Positions 1 through 5,120 of a stretch of DNA of 5,120 nucleotides are shown here, piece by piece. The stretch lies in the NCBI GenBank assembly GCA_937983085.1, contig CALJKZ010000603.1:1-5120 (forward strand), written 5' to 3'. The notes under the pieces were generated by a model, which ran no database searches, was not told where the DNA came from, and saw nothing but the letters and a program-made list of their open reading frames with translations. Positions within the stretch are counted from its first letter, which is position 1; each line of letters begins with the position of its first letter. Source of the DNA: an uncultured Gemmatimonadales bacterium (lineage in GTDB: Bacteria > Gemmatimonadota > Gemmatimonadetes > Longimicrobiales > Gaopeijiaceae). The position numbers and the translations under genes were made by a program.

Positions 1-333
1 GGCATCACGGGCGCCGACAGGAACCTCCGTCTCCAGGTCGGCGCCAGTCTGGGCCGAGCCCTGTCGGAGTCGGTGACCCTCGGCCTCGCGGGTCGGGCTC
101 TCCGATACAAGGACGCGGCGCCGGACGTCACCGCCGTCCCCCTCTACTGGGATCCGAACCTGAGTATGTCCGTGGGTCCCTACCTCCAGCTCACTCAGCC
201 GGTGAGCACGTGGTGGACCGTCGTCGCCCGCGCCAATCCGGGCCTCGGGTTCATCAACGAGCGCGGCCGGAGCAGCGAAGTCGTTCCGGACCTGTCGGGA
301 CGACTCGGACTCCTTCGTGACGGCCCCAAGTAA
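1..333 (+). CDS. Outer-membrane beta-barrel protein, C-terminal part (5' truncated by window)
   Basis: The frame is open from the first base (starting Gly-Ile-Thr-Gly) to TAA at 331-333, giving 110 residues. No start is visible, so the gene begins upstream. The protein reads as successive amphipathic beta-strands separated by polar turns: RLQVGASLGRAL, VTLGLAGRALRY, an LYWDPNLSMSVGPYLQL segment, WWTVVARANPGLGF and LSGRLGLL. Aromatic and alternating hydrophobic residues are typical of outer-membrane barrels. The Tyr-Trp-Asp-Pro segment recalls the barrels of exopolysaccharide exporters (PgaA, BcsC) and YaiO-like proteins, but this is resemblance only. Directly upstream of a PgaC-like synthase, the likely role is export of the polymer across the outer membrane (inference from position). 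The same frame continues past the TAA with strand-like sequence to 447, so the annotated end is probably a premature stop. The family assignment is moderate; the barrel nature is fairly secure. Confidence 0.72.
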   Translation, partial: GITGADRNLRLQVGASLGRALSESVTLGLAGRALRYKDAAPDVTAVPLYWDPNLSMSVGPYLQLTQPVSTWWTVVARANPGLGFINERGRSSEVVPDLSGRLGLLRDGPK

Positions 334-447
334 CGCACGAGGGTCGAACTCTTCTACGGCCAGGGTCGGTTTTCCTCGTACCGCTACTACGGGCTCAACG
401 TCTCCTTCAGCGCCCGCGGTTGGTTCGGGCCGGGGTTCCGGAGATGA
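334..447 (+). pseudogene. In-frame continuation of the beta-barrel gene after the TAA (last strands, to TGA at 445-447)
   Basis: Directly after TAA 331-333 the same frame encodes 37 more residues, ending at TGA 445-447. It contains VELFYGQGRF and then YYGLNVSFSARGWF, two amphipathic aromatic-rich strands. The second resembles the closing strand of an outer-membrane barrel, which usually ends near an aromatic residue. About 32 of the 37 codons end in G or C, as in genuine coding sequence here. The TGA overlaps the ATG of the glycosyltransferase (ATGA at 444-447), the same coupling seen at later junctions in this window. Together these indicate that the gene originally ended at 447 and that TAA is a nonsense mutation, a base-call or assembly error, or a read-through stop. 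There is no frameshift, so a one-base substitution would restore the full frame. Typed as pseudogene because the strands lie beyond a stop. Confidence 0.62.
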
Positions 448-1766
448 GTCGCCGCCGCCACTCCATTTGGCAGTCCCTGGGTGTCGTGTTCGTCACCGTC
501 GGCGTCGTCCTGGCCTTCGTGGTATGGGCCGTGCTGGTGGGCCCGGACATCCAAGTGGTCATCGTGCGCGCAGTGGTGGTGACGCTCGTCATCTTCCTCG
601 TCATCCTCTTCCTCCGATACTTCTCACTCCTCTGGTTCTCCTATCTCGGACACGCTGAGCGAAACGTCCTGGGAGTGCGGGAGATCCGTGAGCTGCCGGC
701 GGTTTCCATCATCGTGCCGGCGTACAACGAGGGTCGTGTGCTGGAGCGCGCCCTCACGAGCCTCATGCAGCTCGAGTACCCCGAGTACGAGGTGCTCGTG
801 GTCGACGACGGGTCGAAGGACGACACCCTGGAGATTGCGTCACAGTGGGAGGGACAGCGCGGGGCGGGACTGTTTCGGGTCATCACCAAGCCCAACGGTG
901 GTAAGGCGAGTGCCCTCAACGCCGGTATCGCCCACTCCAAGCACCCGTTGGTCTTCTGCATGGACGCCGACTCCTACCTCGATCCGCGCACGCTGCTGAA
1001 TGCGGCCCGGCATTTCACCGATCCTGCGGTAGGCGCCGTCGCCGGGAACGTGAAGGTGGAGAACAGGGGAAGCATCGTCACCCGTCTGCAGGCCCTGGAA
1101 TACATCGAAGGCCTGAACATGCCCAGAAGGGCACAGGGTTTCATCGCCGCCGTGAACATCGTGCCCGGACCCGTGGGCCTCTTCCGACGCGAGGCCCTGG
1201 AAGAGATCGGAGGATACGATACGGACACCTTCGCAGAAGACGCCGACCTCACGCTCAAGATGATGGCCGCCGGGTGGCGGGTCGAGTACGAGGATCAGGC
1301 CATCGCGTGGAGTGAGGCTCCGGAGTCTTGGCGTGACCTGACCCAGCAGCGATACCGATGGACGCGTGGCATCCTCCAGGCGATCCGTAAGCGAAAAGGG
1401 CTCTTCTTGCGCCCGTTCCCGGATTTTCCTCTCTGGATTTCGACGATCCAGCTGGGATTCGAGGCCATCGTCTGGCCGGTGATGAACGTGTTCGCCCATC
1501 TCTTCTTCGCGATCGTGGCCATCCTGTTCGGCGCGGGTGAGCTCATCCTCTATTGGATGATCCTGCTGACGCTCCTGGACCTCGTCGCCGCACTGGTCAC
1601 CGTGTCCATGGAGGAGGAGTCGTTGAGCCTCGTCCCCATGGCACTCATCTACCGCTTCGTCTTCATCCTCTTCCTCGACGTGGTAAAGATGTTCGCCACC
1701 ATGGAGGAGCTCCTCAGACTGGACATGGAGTGGGGCAAGCTCGAAAGGGCGGAGGCCAGCGCATGA
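444..1766 (+). CDS. Membrane-embedded processive glycosyltransferase family 2 (PgaC/IcaA/HmsR-like polysaccharide synthase)
   Basis: This 440-residue inner-membrane synthase is nearly the length of E. coli PgaC (about 441) and should polymerise a beta-linked polysaccharide from a nucleotide sugar on the cytoplasmic face. Two hydrophobic helices lie at about residues 11-33 and 38-66. The GT-A domain starts near PAVSIIVPAYNEG (85-97). It shows VVDDGSKDDT (D121, D122), the metal-binding DAD (D174, D176), the acceptor-site motif FAEDADLT (E265, D266) and QQRYRW (Q302, R305, W306), which is the QxxRW signature of processive synthases. C-terminal helices lie near 340-365, 368-388 and 397-415. ATG 444 is chosen because it overlaps the preceding TGA as ATGA and leads into the Arg-rich MSRRRH. 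An in-frame TTG at 420 would add eight residues but sits inside the barrel's coding end. Ribosome binding is weak (GGGG at 432-435), consistent with coupling. UDP-GlcNAc as substrate is inferred from PgaC resemblance; other beta-glycan synthases share these motifs. Confidence 0.95.
   Translation: MSRRRHSIWQSLGVVFVTVGVVLAFVVWAVLVGPDIQVVIVRAVVVTLVIFLVILFLRYFSLLWFSYLGHAERNVLGVREIRELPAVSIIVPAYNEGRVLERALTSLMQLEYPEYEVLVVDDGSKDDTLEIASQWEGQRGAGLFRVITKPNGGKASALNAGIAHSKHPLVFCMDADSYLDPRTLLNAARHFTDPAVGAVAGNVKVENRGSIVTRLQALEYIEGLNMPRRAQGFIAAVNIVPGPVGLFRREALEEIGGYDTDTFAEDADLTLKMMAAGWRVEYEDQAIAWSEAPESWRDLTQQRYRWTRGILQAIRKRKGLFLRPFPDFPLWISTIQLGFEAIVWPVMNVFAHLFFAIVAILFGAGELILYWMILLTLLDLVAALVTVSMEEESLSLVPMALIYRFVFILFLDVVKMFATMEELLRLDMEWGKLERAEASA
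1751..1755 (+). promoter_or_regulatory. Shine-Dalgarno sequence GGAGG
   Basis: GGAGG lies seven bases before ATG 1763, an ideal spacing. It sits inside the last codons of the glycosyltransferase. It is the best-placed ribosome-binding site at any junction in the window, yet the ATG it serves opens only a 24-codon frame. That is the main reason for taking the mini-ORF seriously. Confidence 0.6.
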
Positions 1767-1837
1767 CCGCCCTCACCCGGACGGGATTTCGCCTGCAGCT
1801 TTCGTCCATCCAACCCTCGATCGCGAGTTCGCCGTGA
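1763..1837 (+). CDS. 24-codon mini-ORF linking synthase and small membrane gene (possible coupling peptide)
   Basis: This frame encodes MTALTRTGFRLQ followed by a Ser/Ile/Pro-rich end, 24 residues in all, stopping at TGA 1835-1837. It is joined at both ends: its ATG overlaps the synthase stop (ATGA, 1763-1766) and its stop overlaps the GTG of the next gene (GTGA, 1834-1837). A GGAGG seven bases upstream gives it a good ribosome-binding site, and most of its codons end in G or C. The GTG at 1834 has no convincing site of its own. The mini-ORF therefore probably delivers ribosomes to the downstream gene, whether or not the peptide itself acts. Alternatively, it is the true N-terminus of the next gene separated by an indel, since the downstream frame is also open through this interval but lacks a start. 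No protein family is recognised, and the peptide is not clearly a signal or membrane segment. Confidence 0.4.
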   Translation: MTALTRTGFRLQLSSIQPSIASSP

Positions 1838-2109
1838 ACGTCGTCGACATCCTTGTATCGATCGTAGTCGTGACGATCCTCGTCACCATCATTCTCGCCA
1901 TCGTCACCTATGTTGCGTACAAGCTGCGACTATCTCGCGAGCCCGCACGCCCGGATGACGATCCCGACGCCCTGCGCTACTTCGTTCCGTTCCTGCCGGG
2001 GATGGGGGGTGATGGCGGTGAAGCGCTGGAGGGCCGCGACGCGCGTCCCGCCCTCGATCGCCTCGATCGCGACGTAGCCGACCTGGGGGATCATGCGTCC
2101 ACGGCGTGA
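1834..2109 (+). CDS. Small single-pass membrane protein of unknown function in the PgaD position
   Basis: A 91-residue protein starting at GTG 1834, the first possible start in its frame. Residues 2 to about 29 form one strongly hydrophobic Val/Ile-rich helix (VVDILVSIVVVTILVTIILA and on). A basic stretch, YKLRLSREPAR, follows, so by the positive-inside rule the N-terminus faces the periplasm and the roughly 60-residue tail faces the cytoplasm. The tail has a short acidic patch (DDDPDAL), a Gly-rich turn, and an Asp/Arg-rich end partly encoded by a nine-base tandem repeat (LDRLDR). It does not match a family I recognise. PgaD, the small partner of PgaC that is needed for c-di-GMP-responsive synthesis, occupies the same place in pga operons but has two helices, so this is at most a positional counterpart. 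It overlaps the mini-ORF by GTGA and the next gene by 17 bases. The GTG start and weak ribosome-binding site lower certainty. Confidence 0.62.
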   Translation: MNVVDILVSIVVVTILVTIILAIVTYVAYKLRLSREPARPDDDPDALRYFVPFLPGMGGDGGEALEGRDARPALDRLDRDVADLGDHASTA

Positions 2110-4093
2110 TCCGGTCCCCCGCGCCAAGGCGGCGTGGAGGTGGCTGGGCGAGATCTTCACCCTCGGGCTGGTCGGTGGCGGCATCGTGGTCGCTGGCATC
2201 GCCCTGTGGGAAAACATCGACATCCGCCAGCTGGCGCCGTCGCTGCAGGCACCGGGCGCCGGAGCTCCTGAACCCGCCCTCCCCCAGGCGTCGGCGGGTG
2301 CGGCCGCGAGCTTCTCGTCCGTCCTCTTCGAGTCCCCCGGCAACGAGGGCTACTTCGAGGATGCCACCTTCTATGGGAATCAACTCCGGCGGTGGCGGGA
2401 GTTGACTGAAGCCGTCGGCGGTGACGTTCGTTCCGTTTCCGACGCGGCGGGGATCCGGGGTGTGGCCCCCGACGAGTTGCTTGTCCTCCCCGAGGCGCCC
2501 TGCATTTCGTCGGAGGAGCTCGCCGCCATCAGCAGGCACCTCGCACGCGGCGGAAGCATCGTGAGCAACTGGGCTCTCGGAGTCCGCGACGGATCGTGCG
2601 AGTGGCGTGGCTGGCAGGTTCTCACCGACGTTACGGGCGCCGAGGCGATTCGGGAGCTTGTCAACCGACCGGCCCTCTTCTTCACCGTGCCCGGAGGGCT
2701 GCCCACGTCGCCGGGTATCGATGCCGGGACCCGCGTGGAGCTGCGCCCTGATCCCGCCATCGCGCTGCGGATGCAGGGTCCGCGGATCTACTGGTCGGAT
2801 TGGGCCTTGAACCCTGCGCCGGACCCTGAGGGCGTGGGTGCCGATGTCGCCGTGTCGACGACGAGGACCCCCCAAGGTGGCCGGGTGACGTGGTTCGGTG
2901 TGCGCGCCGATCAGGGGGCGACGCCGGCCGACAGCGCGAAGCTGGTGCGTGTCCTCGAGAACGGCATCCGGTGGGGTGCCGGTGTGTCGCACGCTGCCCC
3001 GGCGCAGTGGCCAGGGGCCGCCCGCACGGCGCTCGTCTTCGCCATGGATGTCGAGGGACAGGACGCATCGGTGAACGCGCGGGATGCCGCCGCAATGTTC
3101 GAGCTCGAGGGGCTCCCCATCAGCTTATACGTGGTGTCGGGGCTGGTCCAGGACGACGAGGTGCTGGCCGACGCCCTCCATTCGGTGGGAGAGGTGGGGG
3201 CCCGGACCGTCGACCACACGCCTCTTGTCGGCCTTACCCGACAGGATCAGACCATCCGATTGCGTCGAAGCTGGAACGACGTCGAGCGCTGGACTGGTGA
3301 GGGACCGGCCGGGCTGAGGCCCCCGGAGGAAGCCGTCGATGCCGTGACGTTGGAGGCATGGCGCCGCGTCGGGGGACGTTACGTTCTCGCGAGCAATGAA
3401 GCCCGCTCCGCATCCCCGGAGATCCACGAGACCGAATCCGGGCCCGTGGTCCTGCTCCCGCGGCTGCTGAAGGACGACTACACCGTCATCGTCCGAGACG
3501 TCACGATACGGTCCCAGCGCCTCGCCGACGCGTTCGTTTCCGGCGCCCGGAAGATGCGGGCCATCGGTGGCCTGGCCGTGGTGGCCGGTCATACGCAGAT
3601 CATCGCCCCCGGCCCGCGCCTCGAGGCCATCCGCACGGTGGCCGACTCGGTGCGGGCTCAGGGAGAGTGGTGGTTGGCAGAGGGTGGGGAGGTCGCTGAC
3701 TGGTGGCTCAAGCGGTCCTGGTTGCAACTGGCGTGGGAATCCACCGAGTCTGGCGACGCGGCGGCCATGACAGCCATCCTTGCCGCAGATGGCCTTCGGC
3801 GGGCCCTCGACGAAGATCTGCTGGTAACGTGGTCCGACCTGGACCCGGAAGGACAGAGCGATGATGGCAGCAACGTCGCTACCGCGATCTCCGACCTCTG
3901 GGTCGACGTGGTGGCGCCGGCGTTGCCCGACGGCTCCCTCCCCCTCGTGGACGGATCGTCGGTGGACTTCATCGAGGCAGAGTGGGGAATGCGCGTGTCC
4001 CTGGGGACGATGGGGCATGGGGAGGTAAGGAGGATCTCCTTCGTGACACAGGGCAACGACGAGACCGACAGCGGGACGACGGATGCAGGGTAG
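2093..4093 (+). CDS. Membrane-anchored divergent polysaccharide deacetylase (NodB/CE4-like) with N-terminal amidotransferase-like domain
   Basis: 666 residues. A basic N-terminus (MRPRRDPVPRAK) and a helix at about 20-38 predict a type II anchor with a periplasmic body. An Ala/Pro-rich linker spans 45-75. Residues 75-300 look like a class I glutamine-amidotransferase-type fold: LLVLPEAPCISSEEL (129-143, Cys137 near the elbow), then LARGGSIVSNW, ending with GGRVTWFGVRADQ (262-274). This is a fold guess; no catalytic triad is established. Residues 305-540 follow a NodB/CE4 order. Motif 1 is VFAMDVEG (D319, E321) instead of TFDDG. Motif 2 is GARTVDH (R371, H375) instead of GSHTxxH. Motif 3 is LRPPEE (R409-P411), and a late LAVVAGH carries H500. 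The tail WWLAEGGEVADWWLKR (526-541) is common after such domains. Residues 575-655 may be a beta-sandwich. Likely role: deacetylating or binding the nascent polymer, though activity is uncertain with one canonical His missing. ATG 2093 lies within the preceding gene; GGGGG at 2085-2089 is close to it. Confidence 0.9.
   Translation: MRPRRDPVPRAKAAWRWLGEIFTLGLVGGGIVVAGIALWENIDIRQLAPSLQAPGAGAPEPALPQASAGAAASFSSVLFESPGNEGYFEDATFYGNQLRRWRELTEAVGGDVRSVSDAAGIRGVAPDELLVLPEAPCISSEELAAISRHLARGGSIVSNWALGVRDGSCEWRGWQVLTDVTGAEAIRELVNRPALFFTVPGGLPTSPGIDAGTRVELRPDPAIALRMQGPRIYWSDWALNPAPDPEGVGADVAVSTTRTPQGGRVTWFGVRADQGATPADSAKLVRVLENGIRWGAGVSHAAPAQWPGAARTALVFAMDVEGQDASVNARDAAAMFELEGLPISLYVVSGLVQDDEVLADALHSVGEVGARTVDHTPLVGLTRQDQTIRLRRSWNDVERWTGEGPAGLRPPEEAVDAVTLEAWRRVGGRYVLASNEARSASPEIHETESGPVVLLPRLLKDDYTVIVRDVTIRSQRLADAFVSGARKMRAIGGLAVVAGHTQIIAPGPRLEAIRTVADSVRAQGEWWLAEGGEVADWWLKRSWLQLAWESTESGDAAAMTAILAADGLRRALDEDLLVTWSDLDPEGQSDDGSNVATAISDLWVDVVAPALPDGSLPLVDGSSVDFIEAEWGMRVSLGTMGHGEVRRISFVTQGNDETDSGTTDAG
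4026..4041 (+). other. Internal anti-Shine-Dalgarno match TAAGGAGG folding into a 6-bp hairpin
   Basis: TAAGGAGG at 4026-4033 is an extended match to the 16S rRNA anti-Shine-Dalgarno sequence, inside the last codons of the deacetylase-like gene. AAGGAG (4027-4032) pairs perfectly with CTCCTT (4036-4041) across a GAT loop, so RNA could hide it. It lies about 50 bases before ATG 4083, too far to be its direct ribosome-binding site. The nearby GTG 4043 is in frame with the deacetylase gene. It may be a ribosome standby or pause site, or chance in a G-rich stretch. Confidence 0.25.
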
Positions 4094-5120
4094 ATCGCTC
4101 CTCACCCTGGGCGTTCTCTTCGGCGCGGGCTGCGCGTCCGGGCCCGCTCCCTCGGTTGTCATGCCCACGACGCTGGATCGGCCGTTCGTTGCCGGCTATC
4201 ACGCGTACTGGACCGGGGACGCGTGGAGGGACTATCCGTGGGGCACCCTCGACGAGCTCTACTTCTTCGAGCTCGAGATCGGCGCCGACGGTGAGATCAT
4301 GGATGCCCACGGGTGGCCGGAGCGTTGGGCCCCCATGGCGCGAACCGCATCGGACGCGGGAGTCCAGATGGTGCCTACGCTCTCCATGCACGAGCCCGAG
4401 GCGTTCGAGTCGCTCTTCACGGATGCGGCCCGCGTGGGCGTCGCTGTCGACCGGGTTCTGAGTCTGCTCGACGGCTCGGCATCGACGGGCGGTCTCGAGT
4501 TGGGCGGCATCCATCTCGACGTCGAGGTCTTCCAGCCGGTAAGCCTGGACGCCCGGGACGGCTACACCGCCTTCGTCAGTCGACTCGCCGAGGCCATGCG
4601 CCGGCTCCACCCCGGCCGCTCCCTCTCCGTCTTCGTCCTCGCATTCGACGATGACGACGTGTACAACGAACGGGCCCTGGGGCAGATCGCCGACTTCATC
4701 GTGGTGCAGGGGTACGACTATCACAGCGCGGGAAGCGAGAACGCCGGACCCGTAGCTGCCCTCCGAGGGTGGGGACGTCTCAACTGGGAGACGGTAGTCG
4801 AGCGCTTCGACAGGTTCGGAGTGCCGAGGGACAAGATCGTCATGAGCGTCCCCCTCTACGGGTACGAGTGGCCCGTCGTCAGTGAAGAGCCGGGTTCGGC
4901 TACGCGCGGGCCGGGTGTGACGATTCCCTATGATGCACCGGGCGACGTCTTCCCTGAGCGACCGCGGGCGCGAGAGCAGGCGGAGCGGCATGGGTTCCGC
5001 AGAGACCCGCCGAGCGGCGCACCATACTACGTCTACGCCTCGGGTGATGGACTCGTCCAGGGGTGGGCGGAGGATCCCGAAAGCCTGGCCCTGAAGTACA
5101 CCTTCGCTCGTGAGAACGGG
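4083..5120 (+). CDS. Probable lipoprotein, glycoside hydrolase family 18 (chitinase-like), 3' end beyond window
   Basis: 346 codons are open from ATG 4083 to the last base. The frame has a TGA at 4044-4046 and no start between it and 4083, which fixes this as the first possible start. It overlaps the preceding stop by 11 bases. The N-terminus MQGRSLLTLGVLFGAGCASG looks like a lipoprotein signal, with Cys17 after GAG (an imperfect lipobox), so the enzyme is probably membrane-tethered in the periplasm or at the outer membrane. The TIM-barrel landmarks of GH18 appear in order: RPFVAGYHAYW (33-43), VQMVPTLS (95-101), GGIHLDVEVF (141-150) with D146 and E148 as the DxE catalytic pair, VVQGYDYH (207-214), KIVMSVPLYGYEW (251-263) and WAEDPESLALKYTFARENG (328-346). 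That last segment normally directly precedes the final barrel strand, so only some tens of residues should be missing. Likely role: cleaving beta-linked, probably GlcNAc-containing, polymer made by this operon. The first two Asp of the usual DGxDxDxE are Gly141 and His144. Confidence 0.92.
   Translation, partial: MQGRSLLTLGVLFGAGCASGPAPSVVMPTTLDRPFVAGYHAYWTGDAWRDYPWGTLDELYFFELEIGADGEIMDAHGWPERWAPMARTASDAGVQMVPTLSMHEPEAFESLFTDAARVGVAVDRVLSLLDGSASTGGLELGGIHLDVEVFQPVSLDARDGYTAFVSRLAEAMRRLHPGRSLSVFVLAFDDDDVYNERALGQIADFIVVQGYDYHSAGSENAGPVAALRGWGRLNWETVVERFDRFGVPRDKIVMSVPLYGYEWPVVSEEPGSATRGPGVTIPYDAPGDVFPERPRAREQAERHGFRRDPPSGAPYYVYASGDGLVQGWAEDPESLALKYTFARENG

Noticed and set aside
141..156. Possible BcsC-type assignment of the barrel from the Leu-Tyr-Trp-Asp-Pro segment
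   Set aside because: The motif is short and shared loosely by several exporter barrels. The upstream TPR region that would settle the family is outside the window.
420..443. TTG 420 as an earlier start for the glycosyltransferase
   Set aside because: It would add eight residues overlapping the barrel's coding end. ATG 444 makes the ATGA junction used again at 1763 and gives a typical basic N-terminus and PgaC-like length.
2052..2069. Tandem repeat of CCTCGATCG, with a similar CCTCGATCGCGA at about 1815
   Set aside because: Only two nine-base units inside a coding frame, giving Leu-Asp-Arg twice. The second site is a short similarity, too small to support a repeat element or operator.
1904..2992. 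Long open frame on the minus strand (362 codons)
   Set aside because: It lies antisense to the small membrane gene and the deacetylase-like gene. Its translation is Arg/Gly/Pro-rich with no domain or membrane pattern, as expected for a shadow frame in GC-rich DNA.
3125..4168. Long open frame on the minus strand (347 codons)
   Set aside because: Antisense to the deacetylase-like gene, with low-complexity composition and no recognisable motifs. The + strand frame carries all the domain signals.
3969..4991. Long open frame on the minus strand (340 codons)
   Set aside because: Antisense to the GH18 gene, whose ordered catalytic motifs leave no doubt about the coding strand.
1..5120. tRNA, rRNA, CRISPR array, insertion sequence, riboswitch, or rho-independent terminator
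   Set aside because: No spaced repeats, terminal inverted repeats, transposase motifs, tRNA-like segments, or GC stem followed by a T-run were seen. There is no intergenic space to hold them.

Overview
The window is a GC-rich, gene-dense stretch read entirely on the + strand. It looks like one operon for making, modifying and exporting a cell-surface polysaccharide. The tail of an outer-membrane-type beta-barrel and a lipoprotein-type signal peptide point to a didermic (Gram-negative-type) bacterium. The high GC and near-absence of spacers would suit Gemmatimonadota, Myxococcota or a similar lineage, but the sequence alone does not fix the phylum.

Layout: (1) positions 1-333 hold the C-terminal part of a beta-barrel protein, stopped by TAA at 331-333. 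The same frame then stays open, with barrel-like sequence, to a TGA at 445-447. (2) 444-1766 is a family 2 membrane glycosyltransferase of the PgaC/IcaA/HmsR type, with the full catalytic motif set. (3) 1763-1837 is a 24-codon mini-ORF behind a good Shine-Dalgarno sequence. (4) 1834-2109 is a 91-residue protein with one membrane helix and no recognised family. (5) 2093-4093 is a 666-residue membrane-anchored protein with a glutamine-amidotransferase-like domain, a divergent polysaccharide-deacetylase (NodB/CE4-like) domain and a C-terminal extension. (6) 4083 to the window end is a probable lipoprotein with a GH18 (chitinase-like) hydrolase domain, open at the 3' edge.

Every junction overlaps: ATGA at 444, ATGA at 1763, GTGA at 1834, a 17-base overlap at 2093 and an 11-base overlap at 4083. 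This implies one transcript with translational coupling. No promoter or terminator is expected or seen inside the window.

The gene set parallels the Pga/Hms poly-N-acetylglucosamine system: outer-membrane barrel, synthase, small membrane partner, deacetylase plus glycoside hydrolase. The parts differ, however. The deacetylase and hydrolase activities that PgaB carries on one polypeptide would here be two proteins. The hydrolase is GH18, the deacetylase-like domain has lost canonical metal-ligand positions, and an amidotransferase-like domain has been added. The working model is an inner-membrane synthase making a beta-linked, probably GlcNAc-type, polymer. The polymer would be trimmed or modified by periplasm-facing proteins and exported through the barrel. 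The polymer's identity is inference.
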